From: Deltaproteobacteria bacterium
Lineage (GTDB): Bacteria > Desulfobacterota > Desulfarculia > Adiutricales > Adiutricaceae
Assembly (NCBI GenBank): GCA_031277995.1
Contig: JAITLH010000339.1
Coordinates: forward strand, 1 to 19,573
Length of the DNA: 19,573 nucleotides
Direction of reading: 5' to 3'
The number at the start of each line of letters is the position of its first letter. The stretch's first letter is position 1. The notes under the pieces were generated by a model, which did no database searches, had not been told where the DNA came from, and saw nothing but the letters and a program-made list of their open reading frames with translations. Below, one piece after another: positions 7,470 to 15,677 of the stretch. The position numbers and the translations under genes are program-made.

Positions 7470-10400
7470 ATGATCGCGAAGCTCACCCGATTATGCGTTG
7501 ACAATAGGCCGCTGGTTTTGATGGGGGCCTTGATACTGACCTTGTGGGGCGTTTGGATCGTTTGGCATACGCCCGTTGACGCTTTGCCGGATTTGTCGGA
7601 CGTCCAGGTCATCATCAGAACGCCCTATCCCGGGCAGGCCCCCAGGCTGGTCGAAGATCAGGTCACCTACCCTTTAACCAAGGCCATGCTGACCGTCCCG
7701 GGGGCCAAGGCCGTCAGGGGTTATTCGGCTTACGGGGATTCCTTTGTCTACGTCATTTTTGACGACGACACGGATCTTTACTGGGCCAGGAGCCGGGTTT
7801 TGGAAAACCTTAACCAGGTCCAGGGCAGTCTGCCCGAAGGGGTTAGCCCGGCCTTGGGTCCGGACGCCACCGGGGTGGGCTGGATCTTTGAGTACGCCCT
7901 AATCGACCGGACCGAAAAAAGGGATCTCTCGGATTTACGCTCCCTGCAAGACTGGTTACTGCGCTTTGAGCTCTCGTCGGTGGAGGACGTGGCCGAGGTG
8001 GCGGCCGTGGGCGGGGCGGTCAAGGAATACCAGATCGTCGTCGATCCCCAAAAGCTGGCCCGTTACGGCCTCCCTTTGGAAATGGTCATGGATTCCATTA
8101 AGGCCTCAAACCAGGAGGCCGGGGGCTCGGTTTTGGAAGGGGCCGAGGCCGAGTACATGGTCAGGGCCAACGGTTACCTAAAGGGCGTCGAGGATTTTAA
8201 AAAAATAAGCCTCATGACCTCGGCCGACGGGACGCCGATATTTTTGGAACAAGTGGCCGACGTCAGGCTCGGCCCGGAGATGCGCCGGGGCATCGCCGAT
8301 TTGGACGGCCAGGGCGAGGTGGCCGGGGGCGTGGTTTTGATGCGTTCGGGCAAAAACGCCCGGAAGGTGATCGAGGCGGTAAAAAACAAGATCGAGGATT
8401 TGAAACCGAGTTTACCCGAAGGCGTCGAGATCGTGACCGTCTACGACCGCAGCCAATTAATCGATCGGGCCATCGACAACCTTAGATCGAAACTGACCGA
8501 GGAATTCATCGTCGTGGCCTTGACCTGCGACGTGTTTTTACTCCACCTGCGCTCTTCCTTGGTGGCCATTTTTACCTTGCCTTTGGGTTTACTCATTTCC
8601 TTTATCATCATGTATTACCAGGGCGTCAGCGCCAACATCATGAGTTTGGGGGGTCTGGGCATCGCCATTGGCACCATGGTCGACGCCGCCATCGTCATGG
8701 TCGAAAACGCCCATAAAAAATTGGAGCGCTGGCGGCTGGAAAACCCCGAGCGGGAGATTGCCGCCGCCGAGCGCTGGCGGGTCATGACCGAAGCCTCCTG
8801 CGAGGTGGGCCCGGCCATTTTCGTGAGCCTACTCATAATCACCCTATCGTTCATACCGGTTTTCGCCTTGGAGGGCCAGGAGGGCCGGCTATTTGGGCCC
8901 CTGGCTTACACCAAAACCTACGCCATGGCCGGGGGGGCCTTTTTGTCGGTTACCCTTATCCCGGTGCTCATGGGCTATTTGATTAGGGGAAAAATTCCCG
9001 ACGAGCACAAAAACCCCATAAACCGTTTCATGATCTGGATCTATAAGCCGTTTTTAAACGCGGCCTTAAAAAAACCCACCCTAACGCTTTTGGTGGCCCT
9101 GGTCCTTTTAATCTCGGCCTGGTATCCGGCCAAAAACCTGGGCGGGGAGTTTTTGCCCCGGATCGACGAGGGCGATTTACTCTACATGCCCTCGACCTTG
9201 CCGGGCCTATCGGTGGCCGAGGCCGGGCTCCTTTTGCAAAACACCAATAAGCTCATCATGAGCGTCCCCGAGGTCGAGGGGGTTTTTGGCAAGGCCGGGC
9301 GGGCCGAAACGGCCACCGACCCCGCCCCCATCGAGATGATCGAATCGACCATTAGGCTTAAGCCCGAGTCCGAGTGGCGAGAAGGCCTGGACATGGAAGG
9401 CGTCATCGAGGAGCTGGACAAAACCGTGAGGCTTCCGGGCGTGGCCAACCTCTGGGTGCCGCCCATTAGAAACCGCATCGACATGATCTCAACCGGGGTC
9501 AAAAGCCCCATCGGCATAAAGGTCACCGGGGACAATTTGGAACAAATAGACCAGGTCGCCCAAAAGGTCCAAAACGTGGCCAAAACCGTGCCCGGGGTCA
9601 CCTCGGCCTTGGCCGAGACCTTAACGGGCGGACGCTACGTTGACATCTCCATCGATAGGTTGGCCGCGGCCCGCTTTGGCCTAAGCGTCAAGGACGTGCA
9701 ACTTTTCGTCTCCTCGGCCATCGGGGGCGAGATGATTGGCGAAACCGTCGAGGGGGTGGCCCGCTACCCCATAAACCTTCGTTACCCCCAATCTTACCGC
9801 GACAGCGTCACTTCCCTTAGAAACCTACCCATCCTAAGCCCCTTGGGCCAAGAAATTACCCTGGGCGAGGTTAGTGAAATTAAGGTCTCGACCGGTCCCT
9901 CCATGCTTAAAAGCGAGCAGGGGCGGCCCACGGTCTGGATCTACCTTGATACCCGGGGCCGGGACATGGTCTCAGTCGTAAGCGATCTCCAAAAGGCCTT
10001 TATCGAAAAGGTCGAAAGGCCCCCGGGGGTGAGTTTATCCTTTACCGGGCAATACGAATTACTCGAAAGGGCCACCGCCCGCCTCAAACTCATGATCCCG
10101 GCCACCCTAATAATAATTTTCATTTTGCTTTTCATGGAATTTAAGAGCGTCTCGGATTCGGCCATGATCATGGCCTCCTTGCCCTTTTCCCTGGTGGGCG
10201 GCCTATGGTTCATGTACCTTCAGGGCTACGCCCTATCGGTCGCCTCGGGGGTGGGTTTTATCGCCCTGGCCGGGCTGGCCGCCGAGTTTGGCGTAATCAT
10301 GCTCATTTACTTACGCCAGGCCGCCCGGGAAGCCCCGGAATTTAACGACCCCAAACTAATTACCGAAAAGGTCATCGATCGGGCCATCCACGCCGGGGCC

Positions 10401-10622
10401 ACCTTGCGGGTAAGGCCCAAGGCCATGACCGTGGGCACCGTCGTCGTGTCCCTCATTCCCATTTTTTGGAGCGCCGGGACGGGCTCCGAGGTCATGCGGC
10501 GCATCTCGGCCCCGCTTTTTGGCGGCATGGTCACGGCCTTTACCCTCTCGATGTTCATCATCCCCGCCGCCTACAAGCTCCGCTTGACCTACCAAGGGCA
10601 TCGGGCTAGGAAAAAAGCCTAG
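7470..10622 (+). CDS. cusA: Cu(I)/Ag(I) efflux RND transporter, inner-membrane pump
   Basis: CusA is the proton-driven RND pump (HME-RND group) that exports monovalent copper and silver. From ATG 7470 the product is 1050 aa with the usual 12 membrane segments and two large periplasmic loops. The key residues fall at E. coli CusA numbers: the binding-site methionines Met573, Met623 and Met672; the paired path methionines 271, 391, 403, 410, 486, 501, 755 and 1009; and proton-relay Asp405, Glu939 and Lys984. This exact register, with no net indel, also confirms the start; a TTG five codons earlier (7455) is not needed, and GGAGGGG lies just upstream of 7470. The complete methionine set argues for Cu(I)/Ag(I) and against the divalent-metal CzcA type. 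It is the last gene of the operon and is followed by a hairpin. Confidence 0.97.
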   Translation: MIAKLTRLCVDNRPLVLMGALILTLWGVWIVWHTPVDALPDLSDVQVIIRTPYPGQAPRLVEDQVTYPLTKAMLTVPGAKAVRGYSAYGDSFVYVIFDDDTDLYWARSRVLENLNQVQGSLPEGVSPALGPDATGVGWIFEYALIDRTEKRDLSDLRSLQDWLLRFELSSVEDVAEVAAVGGAVKEYQIVVDPQKLARYGLPLEMVMDSIKASNQEAGGSVLEGAEAEYMVRANGYLKGVEDFKKISLMTSADGTPIFLEQVADVRLGPEMRRGIADLDGQGEVAGGVVLMRSGKNARKVIEAVKNKIEDLKPSLPEGVEIVTVYDRSQLIDRAIDNLRSKLTEEFIVVALTCDVFLLHLRSSLVAIFTLPLGLLISFIIMYYQGVSANIMSLGGLGIAIGTMVDAAIVMVENAHKKLERWRLENPEREIAAAERWRVMTEASCEVGPAIFVSLLIITLSFIPVFALEGQEGRLFGPLAYTKTYAMAGGAFLSVTLIPVLMGYLIRGKIPDEHKNPINRFMIWIYKPFLNAALKKPTLTLLVALVLLISAWYPAKNLGGEFLPRIDEGDLLYMPSTLPGLSVAEAGLLLQNTNKLIMSVPEVEGVFGKAGRAETATDPAPIEMIESTIRLKPESEWREGLDMEGVIEELDKTVRLPGVANLWVPPIRNRIDMISTGVKSPIGIKVTGDNLEQIDQVAQKVQNVAKTVPGVTSALAETLTGGRYVDISIDRLAAARFGLSVKDVQLFVSSAIGGEMIGETVEGVARYPINLRYPQSYRDSVTSLRNLPILSPLGQEITLGEVSEIKVSTGPSMLKSEQGRPTVWIYLDTRGRDMVSVVSDLQKAFIEKVERPPGVSLSFTGQYELLERATARLKLMIPATLIIIFILLFMEFKSVSDSAMIMASLPFSLVGGLWFMYLQGYALSVASGVGFIALAGLAAEFGVIMLIYLRQAAREAPEFNDPKLITEKVIDRAIHAGATLRVRPKAMTVGTVVVSLIPIFWSAGTGSEVMRRISAPLFGGMVTAFTLSMFIIPAAYKLRLTYQGHRARKKA

Positions 10623-10674
10623 CCCGCGCCCGGGCCCGGGCCCGCCTTGGACCTAGACGGTTCCCAATAAACAT

Positions 10675-10710
10675 AAGGGGCTTCCCGATAAGCCTACCGG
10701 GAAGCCCCTT
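10675..10710. terminator. Hairpin between convergent cusA and CstA-family genes
   Basis: A perfect 13-bp stem, AAGGGGCTTCCCG (10675-10687) with CGGGAAGCCCCTT (10698-10710), encloses a 10-base loop midway between the two stop codons. Neither side has a real T-tract, so it may stop transcription with help from Rho, or act mainly as a 3'-end stabiliser for both messages. Confidence 0.6.
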
Positions 10711-10741
10711 AACAGTATTGCTCAGGCTAAAGCGTCAACCG

Positions 10742-12232
10742 TTAGCCTTTAGGTTCGCCTTGGCCAATGGGGAGTTCCAAGGGGATCTTTTCCCTAAAGC
10801 GGGCGCGGCTAGCCATAAACCAGACGACCGACAAGGCGGCCGCCCCCAAACCGATCCAAGTGGAGATCTCCCAGGGGATCTGGAAGCCTTCCTTGGCGCC
10901 CATGATGTAGGCGATGGTGGTGGCGGTCATGAAGACGGCCGGGGCGGCCACGAGCCAGTATAGGCCGCCGCGTTTAACCATGTAAGCGGCCCCGGCCCAA
11001 AGGGCCAAGGTGGCCAGGGTCTGGTTGGCCCAGCCAAAATAGCGCCAAACGATCTCGAATTTTATCTGGGACAGAAAAACGCCGATGACGAAAAGGGGAA
11101 TGGCTATGGCCAGTCTCGACAGGGCTTTTTTCTGGGAGATCCCGGTAAAGTCCGAAACGAGTAACCTGGCCGCCCTAAAGGCCGTGTCCCCGGAGGAGAT
11201 GGGCAAAATCACCACGCCCAAAATGGCCAGTATCCCGCCAACGGTGCCCAAAACCGTAAGCGAGATCTTTTGGACCACCAAGCCCGCCCCGCCTTGGTCG
11301 ATGACGGCCTGGAGGGCCGCTGGGGTCTCAAAAAAGGTCATCCCGGCGGTCGCCCACACCAGGGCGATGACGCCTTCGGCCACCATGGCCCCGTAGAAAA
11401 CCAAGCGGCCGTTTTTTTCGTTGGCCAGGCATCTGGACATCAAGGGCGATTGGGTGGCGTGGAAGCCCGACAGGGCCCCGCAGGCGATGGTAATGAACAT
11501 CAAGGGCCACATGGGTAAACCCTTGGGGTGAACGTTGGAAAAAACCGAGGCGCCCTGGGTTATTTCCTTCCAATCGTAAAAAACGTAACCCTTAACGATA
11601 AGCCCGCCGGCCACGCCAAAGGCCATGATTAGTAAGACCGCGGCGAAAAGGGGATAGATTCTGGCGATGATGACGTCTATGGGCAAGATCGTGGCCAAAA
11701 AGTAATAGGTGAAAATGATGGCCAGCCAGAAAGTCATCCCGGCCAACGGCCATTTGGCCGAGGTCAGTCCCGACAAAATGCCCGCCGGGGCGGTAACGAA
11801 GACCACGCCCACCAAGACCAGTAAGACCAGGGAAAAACCCCGCATGAACTGCTTAAAGCCGTTTCCCAGCGTGTAACCGACCACGTCCGCGATGGATTTG
11901 CCGTCATAGCGCAAACTGAGCATGCCGGAAAAATAGTCGTGAACGCCCCCGGCCAAAAGGGTGCCAAAGACGATCCACAAAAGGGCCGACGGGCCATACA
12001 GGGCCCCCATGATGGGCCCAAAAACCGGCCCCACCCCGGCTATGTTTAAAAGTTGAATCAAAAAAAGTTTCCAGGTGGGAAGCTTGACGAAATCCACCCC
12101 GTCGCATAAGGTGATGGCCGGGGTGGGCCTAGAATAGTTTGGTTTGAATAGCCTCTCCACCACCCTGGAATAGATGGCGTAACCTAATATCAGCGCGAAT
12201 AGCGACAGAAAAAAATACGCGTATGTGGGCAT
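10742..12232 (-). CDS. cstA: CstA-family carbon starvation / pyruvate or peptide transporter
   Basis: An inner-membrane carrier of the CstA family, whose studied members import pyruvate or peptides when carbon is scarce. The 496-aa product is nearly all membrane helices (about 13). It has the family core FGPIMGALYGPSALLWIVFG followed by GGVHDYFSGMLSLRYDGKSI, and later GALSGFHATQSPLMSRCLANE and LPISSGDTAFRAARLL. E. coli CstA and BtsT are about 700 aa; this is the shorter form found in many anaerobes, lacking the long C-terminal part, and it looks intact. AAAGGAG stands 8 bases before the ATG. It is a single gene, convergent with cusA, behind a long AT-rich upstream region. Substrate is not shown by the sequence; the symbol marks the family. 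Confidence 0.9.
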   Translation of the reverse strand: MPTYAYFFLSLFALILGYAIYSRVVERLFKPNYSRPTPAITLCDGVDFVKLPTWKLFLIQLLNIAGVGPVFGPIMGALYGPSALLWIVFGTLLAGGVHDYFSGMLSLRYDGKSIADVVGYTLGNGFKQFMRGFSLVLLVLVGVVFVTAPAGILSGLTSAKWPLAGMTFWLAIIFTYYFLATILPIDVIIARIYPLFAAVLLIMAFGVAGGLIVKGYVFYDWKEITQGASVFSNVHPKGLPMWPLMFITIACGALSGFHATQSPLMSRCLANEKNGRLVFYGAMVAEGVIALVWATAGMTFFETPAALQAVIDQGGAGLVVQKISLTVLGTVGGILAILGVVILPISSGDTAFRAARLLVSDFTGISQKKALSRLAIAIPLFVIGVFLSQIKFEIVWRYFGWANQTLATLALWAGAAYMVKRGGLYWLVAAPAVFMTATTIAYIMGAKEGFQIPWEISTWIGLGAAALSVVWFMASRARFREKIPLELPIGQGEPKG

Positions 12233-12912
12233 ATACCACGCTCCTTTGCCAAATCATAAATCCCCCATTCCAGACCAAACCCCCATCCCAACGCCAATTG
12301 GCGCGGCCTTTGGTTTGGGCCCATCGGCAAGCCAGTCCATAAGATCATGGCGGCCAAGCCGACTAAACCGGTTAGCCGGCCCGTGAGGTCGCAAAAACAA
12401 AAAAAAATTCTCCAAAAACACGCCTAAAAACCCACGCCTTAACCAAAAATCCCCGGATAATCCTCTCCGTCATGGGACCAAAATCTTACCTTATGTCGGA
12501 AATTTAGTTCTTAAATTCTTACCATCTTAACGAAAATTTAAGCGCGTGACTTAAACCAGTCTAGATCCGTTTATATTGTATCATTAGACTTTATAAAATA
12601 TCAAGGCCAACTTTTAGCCATTTCTTAAACTACTTAAACCAAAGAAAATTTAAAAAATAATTAATAAGATCGATAAATTAACATTTATAACCAGTATTAA
12701 TCATTACCTAATCGTAAAAAACCCTTATTTTTAAAAATACTCCACTCAAACATCCTGAATCATTCGATAATTTTTTCTTCGTTTTCTAATTTTGGGTTTT
12801 TCGCCTGGCCATAAATTATTTCTTTGCGTTTTTATGACCGTAAGGCCGTTGGGCCCTAATTCCTTTTCCCCTCCAGGCCCCTAAATAAACGTTAATTTAC
12901 TGGGCCGTTACC
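12233..12912. other. Long AT-rich intergenic region
   Basis: No gene is supported on either strand. Nearest the CstA-family gene an imperfect hairpin (GCCGACTAA 12359-12367 / TTAGCCGGC 12373-12381, one mismatch) would lie in that gene's leader. An inverted repeat TTTAAG (12537-12542) / CTTAAA (12550-12555) sits at the edge of a strongly AT-rich stretch, about 12480-12800. The upstream activation region of the carrier is probably here, but I cannot place a convincing -35/-10 pair for the minus strand. Confidence 0.45.
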
Positions 12913-12941
12913 TTGACAAACCGCCTCTTAAGCTTTATGAT
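12913..12941 (+). promoter_or_regulatory. Near-consensus sigma-70 promoter ahead of the HAD gene
   Basis: A perfect -35 TTGACA (12913-12918) and a -10 TATGAT (12936-12941) with 17 bases between them. Transcription would start near 12948 and run about 170 bases before the ATG of the phosphatase gene, an unusually long leader. Confidence 0.75.
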
Positions 12942-12954
12942 TTTTTTGTCCTTA

Positions 12955-13012
12955 ATCGGCCTTTTCGGAGAGGGGTCGCTCCCGGCGGGCCGTAACTGAC
13001 CCTTAGGCCGAT
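12955..13012 (+). promoter_or_regulatory. Foldable leader RNA element of unknown class
   Basis: Just after the predicted transcript start, ATCGGCCT (12955-12962) pairs perfectly with AGGCCGAT (13005-13012). Inside it GGGTC (12973-12977) pairs with GACCC (12998-13002), enclosing a CCCGGCGGG mini-hairpin. The three nested stems have no following T-tract, so this is not a plain terminator. I do not recognise a known riboswitch or small RNA in it. It could be a regulatory leader, a stable 5' end, or a separate small RNA. Confidence 0.35.
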
Positions 13013-13117
13013 CTTAACTAAATCGTTTTCTTAGGTAACCATAGTCTGAAATAACGAGGGTACATTGGGACCTGAAATTCAGTTTTTCCGACACATTTAA
13101 AAAAGTTCCGGTTATAA

Positions 13118-13747
13118 ATGCTTAAAGCGCTAATCTTTGATTTGGACATGACGTTGGTTGATTCCCTTGACGCCTGCGCCGCCGGCGTTGACCTTTTGGC
13201 CAAACGCTTTAATCTCAAAAGGCCCAATAAGGACCAAGTCCTAAAGGCCATTAGCTTGCCGATCGCCGAGTTTTGGCGCCAACTCTGGGGGGAAGTCCGC
13301 CCGGAGTGGGGCGATTACATGTATAAGGTGGTCATCCCCCAGGTCATCGGCCAAACCAAGGTCTACCCCGCGGCCCCGATTATTTTGGGCGAGGCCAAGA
13401 AAAAGGGCCTGCTTTTGGGCCTGGCCACCAACCGAGCCAATCCCTGGCTTGATTTGGCCGCCTTGGATCTGGCCAAGTTTTTTGACACGGCCGTGGGGGC
13501 CAGCGACGTGCCCAGGGCCAAACCCGAACCCGACATCCTCCTTACGGTCATAAGGCAATTGGGCGTCGATTCCAGCACGGCCATCTACGTTGGCGACGCC
13601 CTATCCGACATGGCCTGCGCCAGATCGGCCGGCATCAAGGCCGTGGGGCTGACCCAGGGCGGCCATAGCCCGGAGGCCCTCTCCAAGGCCGGGGCCGACC
13701 TCATTAGGGAGAACCTGGCCGCCTGCCGAGACGTCCTGGATTTTTGA
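13118..13747 (+). CDS. HAD-superfamily phosphatase, phosphoglycolate phosphatase-like
   Basis: A cytoplasmic haloacid dehalogenase-like hydrolase (subfamily IA, alpha-helical cap between motifs I and II), 209 aa, normal length. Motif I is FDLDMTLVDS with nucleophile Asp8 and acid/base Asp10; the residue after the second Asp is Met instead of the usual Gly. Motif II is LATNR (Thr in the Ser/Thr position), motif III the Lys in RAKPEPD, and motif IV YVGDALSD. All catalytic residues are present, so it should be active. Substrate cannot be deduced; phosphoglycolate or another small sugar/acid phosphate is likely. No clear ribosome binding site precedes the ATG (GGTTATAA only), which contrasts with the strong upstream promoter and long leader. 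It stands alone and ends in a strong bidirectional terminator. Confidence 0.88.
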   Translation: MLKALIFDLDMTLVDSLDACAAGVDLLAKRFNLKRPNKDQVLKAISLPIAEFWRQLWGEVRPEWGDYMYKVVIPQVIGQTKVYPAAPIILGEAKKKGLLLGLATNRANPWLDLAALDLAKFFDTAVGASDVPRAKPEPDILLTVIRQLGVDSSTAIYVGDALSDMACARSAGIKAVGLTQGGHSPEALSKAGADLIRENLAACRDVLDF

Positions 13748-13750
13748 GCC

Positions 13751-13787
13751 AAAAAAAACCGACCATTGCTGGTCGGTTTTTTTTTTT
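13751..13787. terminator. Bidirectional rho-independent terminator
   Basis: ACCGACCA (13758-13765) pairs with TGGTCGGT (13770-13777) around a 4-base loop, with eight A on the left and eleven T on the right. It serves the HAD gene on the plus strand and the AGCS symporter on the minus strand; both stop codons are within 20 bases. Confidence 0.95.
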
Positions 13788-13804
13788 GGCTCATGGGAAA
13801 AGGC

Positions 13805-15205
13805 TTAGCCTTTCCGAAGCCTGGCCAGTTTTTCCGGCTTGTAGAACCGCTCGAAGAAATCCTTGGTTTGGGCGACAATCACCCCGGATAGGGCCAGTAA
13901 GCCGATGAGGTTGGGGATGGCCATGGCCCCGTTAAAGGCGTCGGAGATGTCCCAGGCCAGGTTCAGTTCCACCACGGCCCCGACGAAAACGAAGATGGAA
14001 AAAATCAAACGGTAAACGAAACTGGCCGTTTTGCTTTCCGTCAAATAGTACAGACAACGCTCCCCGTAGTACGACCAGCCCAAAATGGTGGAATAGGCGA
14101 AAAATATTAGCGAAATGGTAACCACCAGGCCGCCAAAAAAGGGCATGAATAAACTAAAGGACTCGGAAGTGAGGGAGGCGGCGAAACTGGAACCCCCGCC
14201 GGAGGCGGCTTGCAGAGCGTCGAAGTTGACTTTGTTTTGGAGCCCGGCCATGACCAGCAATATGCCGTTAACCGAGCAAACGACGATGGTATCCAAAAAA
14301 GTGCCGGTCATGGACACCAAGGCCTGGCGGCAGGGGTGATCGGTCTTGGCCGCCGCGGCGGCGATGGGGGCGCTACCCAAACCGGCTTCGTTTGAGAAAA
14401 CGCCGCGGGCCACCCCGTATTTGATGGCCGAACCCAAAAGGCCGCCAATCCCGGCTTTCATGGTAAAGGCTTCCTTGCAAATCAAGGCGAAGGCCTCCGG
14501 GACCAGGTTAAGGTTCATGACTATTATGATAAGCCCGACAAAGACGTACAAAATGGCCATCAAGGGGACGATGACGCTTGAGGCCTTGGCGATGCTTTTA
14601 ACCCCGCCCAAAATGACGGCGGCGGTAAAAATGGCCATGATTAGCCCGGAGATCCACGGGGACAGGTTAATGGCGTTGGCCACGTTTCCGGCCACGGAAT
14701 TGCTTTGGGTCATGTTGCCGATGCCAAAGGAAGCCATGACCCCGAAGATGGCGAAAAGAACGGCCAACCATTTTAGGTTAAGGCCCCTTTCGATAAAATA
14801 CATGGGCCCGCCGGCCATGTGGCCGGACTTGTCGGTGACCCGGTATTTGATGGCCAGGACCGCTTCCCCATACTTGGTGGCCATGCCAAAAATGGCCGTC
14901 ACCCACATCCAGAAGACCGCCCCGGGTCCGCCGGAAATGACCGCCGTGGCCACGCCCACGATGTTGCCGGTCCCGACGGTAGCCGCCAAGGCGGTCATGA
15001 GGGCCCCAAAGTGGCTAATGTCGCCCTCCTCCGTGGATTTGGTCTTGCGGGTCAGGGCCAGCTTAAGGGCGTAGCCCAAATGGGAAAACTGCAAAAACCT
15101 TAGTCGAATCGACAAAAAAATGCCGGTCCCCACCAGAAAACCTATGATCCAAGGCCCCCAGATGAAACCGCTGATCTGTTTAACGATTGAAGAAAACTCT
15201 TCCAT
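13805..15205 (-). CDS. Sodium:alanine/glycine symporter (AGCS family)
   Basis: An inner-membrane Na+-coupled importer of small neutral amino acids such as alanine or glycine. The 466-aa product has about 11 membrane helices and the family hallmarks: ALAATVGTGNIVGVATA in the first third, then the signature GGPMYFIERGL, GVARGVFSNEAGLGSAPIAA in the middle, and GWSYYGERCLYYL near the end. Length and N-terminus (MEEFSSIVKQISGFIWGPW) are normal. GGTGGAG lies about 10 bases before the ATG. It is a single gene, convergent with the HAD gene. Which amino acid is carried is not visible. Confidence 0.94.
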   Translation of the reverse strand: MEEFSSIVKQISGFIWGPWIIGFLVGTGIFLSIRLRFLQFSHLGYALKLALTRKTKSTEEGDISHFGALMTALAATVGTGNIVGVATAVISGGPGAVFWMWVTAIFGMATKYGEAVLAIKYRVTDKSGHMAGGPMYFIERGLNLKWLAVLFAIFGVMASFGIGNMTQSNSVAGNVANAINLSPWISGLIMAIFTAAVILGGVKSIAKASSVIVPLMAILYVFVGLIIIVMNLNLVPEAFALICKEAFTMKAGIGGLLGSAIKYGVARGVFSNEAGLGSAPIAAAAAKTDHPCRQALVSMTGTFLDTIVVCSVNGILLVMAGLQNKVNFDALQAASGGGSSFAASLTSESFSLFMPFFGGLVVTISLIFFAYSTILGWSYYGERCLYYLTESKTASFVYRLIFSIFVFVGAVVELNLAWDISDAFNGAMAIPNLIGLLALSGVIVAQTKDFFERFYKPEKLARLRKG

Positions 15206-15260
15206 GGCTATTGGACTCCACCCAATTGGGGCTTAACCGGCCGTCACCAAAAAGGCCGCC

Positions 15261-15315
15261 CGCCCCCGGCGTAACGGGGCGACCTACGGCCGCCCCCTAG
15301 CGTAACGGGGCGACG
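15261..15315. repeat. Pair of REP-like hairpin repeats
   Basis: The 15-base string GCGTAACGGGGCGAC occurs at 15269-15283 and again at 15300-15314, 31 bases apart. Each copy is preceded by a C-rich block, so both can fold as CGCCCC / GGGGCG stems around a loop containing GCGTAA. The layout is like a repetitive extragenic palindrome pair and lies just upstream of the symporter gene. Confidence 0.6.
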
Positions 15316-15558
15316 CGAGAGCGCCCCCCAAAAATTTTCGAAAACTGGCCTGGCCCGAAACGTTTTCCCAAAAAGCCTTCTTCGAGAAAAACTTAACCAA
15401 AACCGCCCGGCCAAAAAAAAACGCAAAATCAGCCCCGCCGCCGCCTAAGCCGTGGCCAAGCCTCAACCTTTTAGTTAAATAGGATTGCCCTTCGGCTTGC
15501 TAGATTACAACGCCCCGGCGGCGTTGTCAAGCCATTTCGCCTTCCTCCCCGGCCCCGC

Positions 15559-15602
15559 CAAGGGCCTGGCCAAACGCCCCCAAGGGCCTGGCCAAGCGCC
15601 CC
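15559..15602. repeat. 22-bp tandem duplication
   Basis: Positions 15559-15580 and 15581-15602 are the same 22-base unit (starting CAAGGGCCTGGCCAA) with one A/G difference. It is intergenic and probably a recent slippage or duplication product. Confidence 0.8.
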
Positions 15603-15615
15603 TCCCCTCCCCCCC

Positions 15616-15651
15616 AAAAAAAAACCGTCTCCCTCGAAACGAAAGAGACGG
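15616..15651 (-). terminator. Rho-independent terminator of the Mop-domain gene
   Basis: On the minus strand CCGTCTC (15651-15645) pairs with GAGACGG (15631-15625) and is followed by nine T (15624-15616), 27 bases after the stop codon. Confidence 0.88.
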
Positions 15652-15677
15652 CCGTTTGGGGCGAAAAGCTTAAAAAA

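Larger units (their letters stand above)
15206..15615. other. Repeat-bearing intergenic spacer
   Basis: No supported gene. The part next to the symporter start holds two REP-like hairpins (separate entry), the middle is mixed, and the right end carries a 22-base tandem duplication and C-runs before the terminator of the Mop gene. Open frames on either strand here are artefacts of the GC-rich repeats. Confidence 0.5.

Noticed and set aside
14346..15074. 242-codon frame opposite the symporter gene
   Set aside because: It lies wholly within a gene with unmistakable AGCS signatures and has no family features of its own.
15244..15466. Two short minus-strand frames upstream of the symporter
   Set aside because: They run through the REP-like repeats, with Arg/Gly/Pro-rich translation typical of noncoding GC-rich DNA.
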